Assembly (NCBI GenBank): GCA_025965495.1
Contig: JAOPWW010000057.1
Location: 1-5,997, forward strand
Reading direction: 5' to 3'
Source: Frankiales bacterium
GTDB lineage: Bacteria; Actinomycetota; Actinomycetes; Mycobacteriales; SCTD01
Length of the DNA stretch: 5,997 bases
In this document: piece after piece, positions 1-4,197 of the stretch
Layout: each line of letters starts with the position of its first letter
How positions within the stretch are numbered: the first letter of the stretch is position 1
Position numbers and translations under genes: made by a program
The notes under the pieces: generated by a model
What the model saw: only the letters and a program-made list of their open reading frames with translations
Databases searched by the model: none
Told to the model about the DNA's origin: nothing

Positions 1-1145
1 GTGGTGTCGGTCCAGCCGAACCAGACCTCGCTGCCGCCCTCGGGCAGCCCGGAGAGCCCGCCCACGCTGCCCAGGCCGGGCAGCACCAGCGGCTCGCCGT
101 CGACCTCGACCTCGCTCACCGCGTGGCGGCTGCGGAGCACCACCAGGCGGCCGTCCTCCAGGACCTCGACGTCCTCGAGCACCGCCTCGGCGTCCTCGGC
201 GACCAGCTCGGTCCACTCCTGCGGCGACGCCGGGTCCGCCACGCACAGCCGGCCGCGGGGGGCGCCGGCGTCGGTCAGCAGGTACAGCCGGCCGTCGCGC
301 CCGACCCAGGCCGACAGCCGCGCGTCGACGCCGACCTGCACCTCGACCGGAGCGGCGCCGGTGGACAGGTCGTACAGCCAGACGTCGTCGCGCGGGGCCG
401 TGCCGGCGCTGGCGCTGACCACGAGCCAGCGGCCGTCGCGGCTGACCGAGCAGCCGTAGTAGTTCGTCGCCTCGGCGTACCCGTCGCACGGGACGAGCAC
501 GTCGTCGTCGGGGGAGGTCCCGACCTCGTGGCGCCACACCCGCCGGTGGAACTGCTCCTCGCCGGCCGGGACCTGGTCGGGCGCGAGCCGGCGGACGTGG
601 AAGAACGCCTCCTCGCCCGGCAGCCAGGCGACGGGGGAGTAGCGGCAGCGGTCCAGCGGCCCGTCGACGACCTCGCCGGTGTCGACGTCCAGGACCGACA
701 GCAGCGACTCCTCGTCCCCGCCGGTCGACACCTGGTAGGCCAGCAGCCGGCCCTCCTTGGACGGCGCCCAGGCGTCGAGGGTGGTGGCGCCGGAGGCGTC
801 CAGCGCGACGACGTCGAGCAGCGGGCGGCTGGTGCCGTCGGGCTCGCGCACGTGCAGGACGGCGTGCTCCTGGCCCGGGTCGCGCCGGGTGGAGAACGCG
901 CGGCCGGCCCGCCAGGCGGGGACCCCGACCGACCCGGTGCCCAGCAGGGCGGTCAGCCGGTCGCGCAGCCGGTCGCGGCCGGGCAGGGCGTCGAGGTGCT
1001 CCCGGACCAGCGCCTCCTGGGCAGCGGCCCAGGCACGGGTCTGCGGCGAGGTCGCGTCCTCGAGCCACCGGTAGGGGTCGGCGACGGCGTGCCCCAGGAG
1101 GTCCTCGACGAGGTCGAGCCGCTCGGCGTCGGGGTAGGTCGTCAC
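1..1145 (-). CDS. Prolyl oligopeptidase family serine peptidase (S9A), N-terminal part only
   Basis: Reading leftward from a GTG at 1145-1143, the frame is open to the window edge for 381 codons. The rest of the protein, including the catalytic Ser/Asp/His hydrolase domain, lies outside. The family cleaves short peptides after proline and is usually about 680-720 residues, so slightly over half is present. Seen: the S9 N-terminal signature with DPYRWLED at residues 23-30, followed by an aromatic/Gln segment (AWAAAQEALV). A repetitive beta-propeller-like region comes next, with blade-type motifs such as SRDGRWLVVS and WLYDLSTG. The visible part ends in FGWTDTT, which resembles the strand segment before the switch back to the catalytic domain. 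No signal peptide is seen, so a cytoplasmic location is likely. It lies 10 bases downstream of the membrane-protein gene on the same strand. The DPYRWLED form fits prolyl oligopeptidase better than oligopeptidase B. Catalytic competence cannot be judged here. Confidence 0.93.
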   Translation of the reverse strand, partial: MTTYPDAERLDLVEDLLGHAVADPYRWLEDATSPQTRAWAAAQEALVREHLDALPGRDRLRDRLTALLGTGSVGVPAWRAGRAFSTRRDPGQEHAVLHVREPDGTSRPLLDVVALDASGATTLDAWAPSKEGRLLAYQVSTGGDEESLLSVLDVDTGEVVDGPLDRCRYSPVAWLPGEEAFFHVRRLAPDQVPAGEEQFHRRVWRHEVGTSPDDDVLVPCDGYAEATNYYGCSVSRDGRWLVVSASAGTAPRDDVWLYDLSTGAAPVEVQVGVDARLSAWVGRDGRLYLLTDAGAPRGRLCVADPASPQEWTELVAEDAEAVLEDVEVLEDGRLVVLRSRHAVSEVEVDGEPLVLPGLGSVGGLSGLPEGGSEVWFGWTDT

Positions 1146-1158
1146 GCTGCCGAGCCTA
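1146..1158 (-). promoter_or_regulatory. Candidate leaderless promoter -10 element for the prolyl oligopeptidase gene
   Basis: On the minus strand the bases from 1158 down to 1153 read TAGGCT, a match to the actinobacterial -10 consensus TANNNT. Seven bases (1152-1146) then separate it from the GTG start at 1145. A transcript starting about 7 bases after the hexamer would begin at or next to the start codon, giving a leaderless mRNA. The first three bases of the hexamer (TAG) are also the stop codon of the upstream membrane-protein gene. No TTGACA-like -35 is seen at 17-18 bases upstream, and many actinobacterial promoters lack one. The same bases offer only a weak Shine-Dalgarno (AGG, 9 bases from the start). 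This is inferred from pattern and spacing alone. Confidence 0.45.
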
Positions 1159-1596
1159 GGTGTGCGACGCCCCCAGGGAGACCGCGACCAGGGCCACGCC
1201 CGCCGCGGCGGTCCAGGCGAGCACCCGGTACCAGTTGGTCGCGAGCAGCCGCCGGGCGACGGCGTCGTCGTAGCCGTCGCCGAGCCGGGTGTGCAGCGGC
1301 ACGGACACGGCGGCCGTCAGCACGACGGTGGCCAGGCCCAGCGCACCGGCCAGCAGGGCCAGCGCGAGGGGGACGCCGTCGGGGCGGCGCAGCAGCAGCA
1401 GCGCGCAGGTCACGCCCTGCACGGCCCACGGCACGAGGACGACGCGGGTGATCGCGGCGCTGTGGGCGGCGTGGTAGCGCTCCCAGCCGGGCCCGGGGCC
1501 GACCAGCAGGAACGCCGGGTAGACGACGAGCTGCACGACCCAGACCAGGCCGGCGAGCGCGCAGGTGGCGGCGGCGTGGGCCAGCAGCAGGGTCAC
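1156..1596 (-). CDS. Small four-helix integral membrane protein, uncharacterised conserved family
   Basis: The preferred start is the GTG at 1596-1594, because AGGA lies 7 bases upstream on the minus strand; this gives 146 residues. An in-frame ATG at 1632 would add 12 polar residues (MRHALAPRQDRD) but has no convincing ribosome binding site. Four hydrophobic segments are visible at about residues 4-25, 50-69, 76-100 and 124-143. Conserved-looking motifs lie between them: VVYPAF at the end of helix 1, a loop with WERYHAAH (38-45), a Pro-Trp in helix 2, VPLHTRLGDGYD (99-110), and TNWYR (120-124) entering helix 4. Similar small proteins with the His-rich loop and TNW-R motif occur widely in actinobacteria without known function. 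I recognise the type but not a specific named family. The gene ends 10 bases before the oligopeptidase start, so the two probably share a transcript. Confidence 0.85.
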   Translation of the reverse strand: MTLLLAHAAATCALAGLVWVVQLVVYPAFLLVGPGPGWERYHAAHSAAITRVVLVPWAVQGVTCALLLLRRPDGVPLALALLAGALGLATVVLTAAVSVPLHTRLGDGYDDAVARRLLATNWYRVLAWTAAAGVALVAVSLGASHT

Positions 1597-1690
1597 GTCA
1601 CGATCCTGCCGGGGCGCAAGGGCGTGGCGCATCCCGGACGCGTCGGTCAGACTGCCCAGGAGGCCCGCAGCCGGGCCGGAGGAGGCGGAC
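1597..1690. promoter_or_regulatory. Divergent intergenic region between the membrane-protein and HNH genes
   Basis: These 94 bases must carry the promoters for both transcription directions unless the leftward promoter lies inside the HNH coding sequence. There is no clean -35/-10 pair on either strand. A near-symmetric CAGACTG at 1648-1654 reads CAGACT rightward and CAGTCT leftward. Both differ from TANNNT only at the first base, so they are weak candidates for back-to-back -10 elements. The right end carries the hairpin and Shine-Dalgarno sequence described separately. If the alternative ATG at 1632 were used for the membrane protein, the region would shrink to 58 bases. Confidence 0.4.
1658..1685 (+). 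promoter_or_regulatory. Hairpin abutting the Shine-Dalgarno sequence of the HNH gene, with a duplicated AGGAGG
   Basis: A perfect six-base inverted repeat, GGCCCG at 1662-1667 and CGGGCC at 1672-1677, encloses a four-base loop (CAGC). The Shine-Dalgarno sequence GGAGGAGG (1678-1685) begins at the very next base, and its AGGAGG is 5 bases from the GTG at 1691. A second AGGAGG lies at 1658-1663; its last two bases fall in the left arm of the hairpin, and no start codon follows it at a usable distance. The repeat and both purine tracts are read directly. A regulatory role is inference, because short GC-rich stems arise easily in DNA of this composition. There is no T-tract, so it is not an intrinsic terminator. 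Confidence 0.4.
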
Positions 1691-2215
1691 GTGGCCGAGG
1701 CGCTGGTGCTGAACGCGAGCTACGAGCCGCTGTGCGTCGTCCCCGGCCGCCGCGCCGTCGTGCTGGTGCTGCTGGGCAAGGCCGTCCCGGTCGCCGAGAC
1801 CGACGAGGTCCTGCACGCCGCGCGCCAGGGCGTCCCGGTGCCGTCGGTGGTGCGGCTGACGCGGTTCGTCCGCGTCCCGTACAAGGCCACGGTGCCGCTG
1901 ACCCGCAAGGCCGTCTTCGCCCGCGACGGCGGTCGGTGCGTCTACTGCGGGGCGCCCGCGACCAGCCTGGACCACGTCGTCCCGAAGAGCCGGGGCGGCG
2001 CGCACTCCTGGGACAACGTCGTGTCGGCCTGCGGCCGCTGCAACCACGTGAAGGCCGACCGCGCCGTGGCCGACCTCGGCTGGCGGATGCGCCGGCAGCC
2101 GGTCGCGCCGAGCGGGGCGGCCTGGCGCGTCGTCGGGGCCCGGCGGGTCGACCCGCGCTGGCGGCCCTTCCTCGGCGACGGGCCGTGGCTGGACGCCCTC
2201 GAGGAGCCCGCTTGA
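1691..2215 (+). CDS. HNH endonuclease family protein
   Basis: A 174-residue protein starting at GTG 1691, chosen because AGGAGG lies 5 bases upstream and the conserved N-terminal segment VLNASYEPL (residues 6-14) begins directly after it. The frame is open further upstream to 1565, but that stretch looks non-coding. The N-terminal half (about 5-70) carries the VLNASYEPL and RRAVVLVLLGKA segments typical of a widespread actinobacterial HNH subfamily. The C-terminal half is a zinc-stabilised HNH (beta-beta-alpha metal) fold: CVYC (Cys83, Cys86), LDHVVPKSRGG with Asp94-His95, WDNV with Asn109, and CGRCNH with Cys114, Cys117, Asn118, His119. All metal-binding and catalytic-type residues appear intact, so nuclease activity is plausible. 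No methyltransferase, toxin, or phage gene is adjacent, so a role in restriction or packaging is not indicated. The biological target is unknown. The amidase gene follows after 17 bases. Confidence 0.92.
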   Translation: MAEALVLNASYEPLCVVPGRRAVVLVLLGKAVPVAETDEVLHAARQGVPVPSVVRLTRFVRVPYKATVPLTRKAVFARDGGRCVYCGAPATSLDHVVPKSRGGAHSWDNVVSACGRCNHVKADRAVADLGWRMRRQPVAPSGAAWRVVGARRVDPRWRPFLGDGPWLDALEEPA

Positions 2216-2220
2216 CCGGT

Positions 2221-2232
2221 TAGCGTCCGGCC
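2221..2232 (+). promoter_or_regulatory. Candidate leaderless promoter -10 element for the amidase gene
   Basis: TAGCGT at 2221-2226 matches TANNNT and ends 6 bases before the ATG at 2233, which would place transcription initiation at or next to the start codon. Consistent with a leaderless message, no purine-rich Shine-Dalgarno is present in the 17 bases between the HNH stop (2213-2215) and the ATG. A TTGACC that includes the HNH stop codon (2212-2217) sits only 3 bases from the hexamer, too close to serve as its -35. The amidase, acetyltransferase and malQ genes could therefore have their own promoter independent of the HNH gene. This is inferred from motif and spacing. Confidence 0.45.
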
Positions 2233-3651
2233 ATGGCTGACCTCCACGACCTGACCGCGCTCGAGCAGGCCGACGCGGTGCGGGCGGGTCGGACCAGCCC
2301 GGTCGAGCTCGTCGAGCACTGCATCGCCCGGATCGAGGCCCTCGACGGCGACGTCGGCGCCTTCGTGACGACCACCTTCGACACCGCCCGTGAGCAGGCC
2401 CGCGAGGCCGAGTCCGCCGTCCGGGCGGGGGGCGACCTGCCGCCCCTGCACGGCGTCCCGACGGCGGTCAAGGACCTCGACGCCGTGGCGGGGGTCCCGA
2501 GTCGGCTGGGGAGCCTGGCCTTCGACGGCTTCGTGCCGTCGTGGACCGACAACGTCGCCGCCCGGCTCAGGGACGCCGGCACGATCAGCCTGGGCAAGAC
2601 CGCGACCCCCGAGCTCGGGCTGCCCTGCTACACCGAGACCGAGTTCGGCACGACCCGCAACCCCTGGGACCTCACCCGCAGCCCCGGCGGCAGCAGCGGC
2701 GGCGCCGGGGCGGCCGTGGCCGCGGGGATGCTCCCGTTCGCGCAGGGCAGCGACGGGGGCGGCTCGGTCCGGATCCCCGCCAGCGTCTGCGGCCTGTTCG
2801 GGATCAAGGTCAGCCGCGGCCGGATCAGCCGCGGACCCGTCCTCGGCGACCTCACCGGCCTGTCCTGGCACGGCCCGCTCGCCCGGACGGTCGCCGACGC
2901 CGCGGCGATGCTCGACGCCATGGCCGGGCCGGCCCCGGGCGACCCCCACTGGGCGCCGCCGCCCGCGCAGACGTTCCTGTCGGCCGCGTCGCAGGAGCCG
3001 GGCCGGCTGCGGATCGCCCGCACCCGCGAGCCGATCGTCGAGGGCGCCGTCGTGCACCCCGACGTCGTCGCCGCCTACGACGCCGCCTCCGCGCTCCTCG
3101 AGGAGCTCGGGCACGAGGTCGTGGACGTCCCGCCGCCGTACGGGCCCGACCTGCTGCCGCACTTCCGGGTCCTGTGGGCGGTCTCGGCGTCGACGGCGCC
3201 GGTCGACCCCGCCAAGGAGCACCTGCTGCGACCCCTCACGCGCTGGCTGCGCGAGCGGGGCCGCGCGGCCAGCGCGGGGGACTTCGCCACGGCGGTGGCC
3301 GCGCTGCAGGGCGCGGCGCGCCGGGGGATCACCGCCACGGCCTCCTTCGACGCGCTGCTCACCCCGACCCTGGCGCAGCCGCCCGCGCTGCTCGGCGCCT
3401 TCACCGACGGCGCCACCCCGGAGGAGGAGTTCGACCGGATGACCCGCTGGACGCCCTTCACCGCGATCTTCAACATGACGGGGCAGCCGGCGGTGAACGT
3501 CCCCCTGTCGACCGCCCCCGAGGGGCTGCCCCTCGGCGTCCACCTGGTCGGGCGCCCGGCGGACGAGCTCACCCTGGTGCGGCTGTCGGCGCAGCTCGAG
3601 CAGGCCCGGCCGTGGCGCGACCGGCACCCGGCGATGTGGGCGGGGGTGTGA
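2233..3651 (+). CDS. Amidase signature family hydrolase
   Basis: A 472-residue protein of normal family length, starting at ATG 2233. Amidase-signature enzymes hydrolyse carboxamide bonds with a Ser-cisSer-Lys triad. The triad is intact: Lys80 in TAVKDLDAV, Ser154 in SPGGSSGG, and Ser178 in GSDGGGSVRIPAS. The 24-residue gap between the two serines matches the spacing in fatty acid amide hydrolase. The glycine-rich oxyanion region and the following GLFGIKVSRGRIS are also present; the family usually has Lys-Pro where this has Lys-Val. No signal peptide is visible, so a cytoplasmic enzyme is likely. GatB and GatC are not nearby and the DGGGS form differs from GatA (D-T-GGS), so it is probably not the glutamyl-tRNA amidotransferase subunit. 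A stand-alone amidase, possibly of the 6-aminohexanoate cyclic-dimer hydrolase type, is more likely. The substrate is not deducible. Its stop overlaps the next gene by four bases. Confidence 0.94.
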   Translation: MADLHDLTALEQADAVRAGRTSPVELVEHCIARIEALDGDVGAFVTTTFDTAREQAREAESAVRAGGDLPPLHGVPTAVKDLDAVAGVPSRLGSLAFDGFVPSWTDNVAARLRDAGTISLGKTATPELGLPCYTETEFGTTRNPWDLTRSPGGSSGGAGAAVAAGMLPFAQGSDGGGSVRIPASVCGLFGIKVSRGRISRGPVLGDLTGLSWHGPLARTVADAAAMLDAMAGPAPGDPHWAPPPAQTFLSAASQEPGRLRIARTREPIVEGAVVHPDVVAAYDAASALLEELGHEVVDVPPPYGPDLLPHFRVLWAVSASTAPVDPAKEHLLRPLTRWLRERGRAASAGDFATAVAALQGAARRGITATASFDALLTPTLAQPPALLGAFTDGATPEEEFDRMTRWTPFTAIFNMTGQPAVNVPLSTAPEGLPLGVHLVGRPADELTLVRLSAQLEQARPWRDRHPAMWAGV

Positions 3652-4169
3652 CGGCACCCGACGGCGAGGTCACCACCCGGCTGCGCGCCCCGCGGCCGGA
3701 CGAGCTGCGGACCCTGCGGCGCTGGCGCGAGCAGGTGCTGTCGCCCTACGAGGACTTCGCCGGCGAGCCGCCGCCCGGCGTGACGGTCGCGGTGCTGCCC
3801 CTGCCGCAGGGCAGCGGCGAGCTCGCCGTCACCGACGGGCGGGACCGGCTGCTCGGCGGGGTCGGCTGGCGCCCCGTCACCTACGGCCCCAACGCCGGGT
3901 CGCAGGCGCTCGACATCGGCATCTCGCTGCACGGCACCGCGCGCGGCCGCGGCCACGGGACCCGCGCTCAGCGGATGCTCGCCGAGCACCTGTTCGCCAC
4001 CACGGGCGTCCACCGCGTCCAGGCCTCGACCGACGTCGAGAACCTCGCGGAGCAGGCCGCGCTCGAGCGCGCCGGGTTCCGCCGCGAGGGCGTCCTGCGC
4101 GGGGCCCAGTGGCGACAGGGCGCGTTCCACGACCTCGCCGCCTACGCCCGCCTGCGCACCGACGCGTGA
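3648..4169 (+). CDS. GNAT family N-acetyltransferase, RimJ/RimL-like
   Basis: A 173-residue protein starting at GTG 3648, where GTGA overlaps the amidase TGA (3649-3651); this suggests translational coupling. The frame stays open far upstream inside the amidase gene, but only as a shadow. The GNAT fold moves an acetyl group from acetyl-CoA to an amine. Seen: LDIGISL at 88-94 (strand beta4), the pyrophosphate-binding loop RGRGHG at 99-104, the following helix with QRMLAEHLF, VHRVQASTDVEN at 121-132, and the LERAGFRREG segment at 139-148. Leu139 stands where many GNAT enzymes have a catalytic Tyr. That, together with the late YARL strand, fits the RimJ/RimL-type protein or small-molecule acetyltransferases. 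The N-terminal half (about 10-85) is less conserved and includes LRRWREQVLSPYEDF, a likely acceptor-binding region. The acceptor is unknown. The malQ gene follows after 28 bases on the same strand. Confidence 0.9.
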   Translation: MTAPDGEVTTRLRAPRPDELRTLRRWREQVLSPYEDFAGEPPPGVTVAVLPLPQGSGELAVTDGRDRLLGGVGWRPVTYGPNAGSQALDIGISLHGTARGRGHGTRAQRMLAEHLFATTGVHRVQASTDVENLAEQAALERAGFRREGVLRGAQWRQGAFHDLAAYARLRTDA

Positions 4170-4197
4170 GAAGCCCGGGAACGGGGACGGCGTGCCC

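Noticed and set aside
123..1451. A plus-strand open frame of 442 codons opposite the oligopeptidase
   Set aside because: It looks like a shadow of the oligopeptidase and runs through the membrane-protein gene as well. It has no domain features and becomes an Arg/Pro/Ala-rich repetitive sequence near its end.
1594..1632. The longer membrane-protein form starting at ATG 1632
   Set aside because: There is no Shine-Dalgarno at that ATG, and it adds only a short polar stretch. The GTG at 1596 has AGGA at good spacing and starts right at the first hydrophobic helix. It remains possible.
1565..1690. An N-terminal extension of the HNH protein from an upstream ATG
   Set aside because: The GTG at 1691 has a strong Shine-Dalgarno and directly precedes the conserved VLNASYEPL segment. 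The upstream residues look like translated intergenic DNA and overlap the divergent gene.
2212..2226. TTGACC and TAGCGT as a -35/-10 pair before the amidase
   Set aside because: The two hexamers are only 3 bases apart, whereas sigma-70-type promoters need about 16-18. Only the -10-like element is kept as a candidate.
2233..3651. Assignment of the amidase as GatA of the tRNA amidotransferase
   Set aside because: No GatC or GatB gene is adjacent, and the nucleophile motif is SDGGGS instead of the S/A-D-T-GGS typical of GatA.
1942..3657. A minus-strand open frame of 571 codons antisense to the HNH and amidase genes
   Set aside because: Low-complexity composition and no family motif; the opposite strand encodes an intact HNH motif and the amidase triad.
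4170..4197. A terminator or separate promoter between the acetyltransferase and malQ genes
   Set aside because: The 28 bases contain a CCCGGG palindrome but no stable stem followed by T residues and no TANNNT hexamer, so read-through is the simplest reading.
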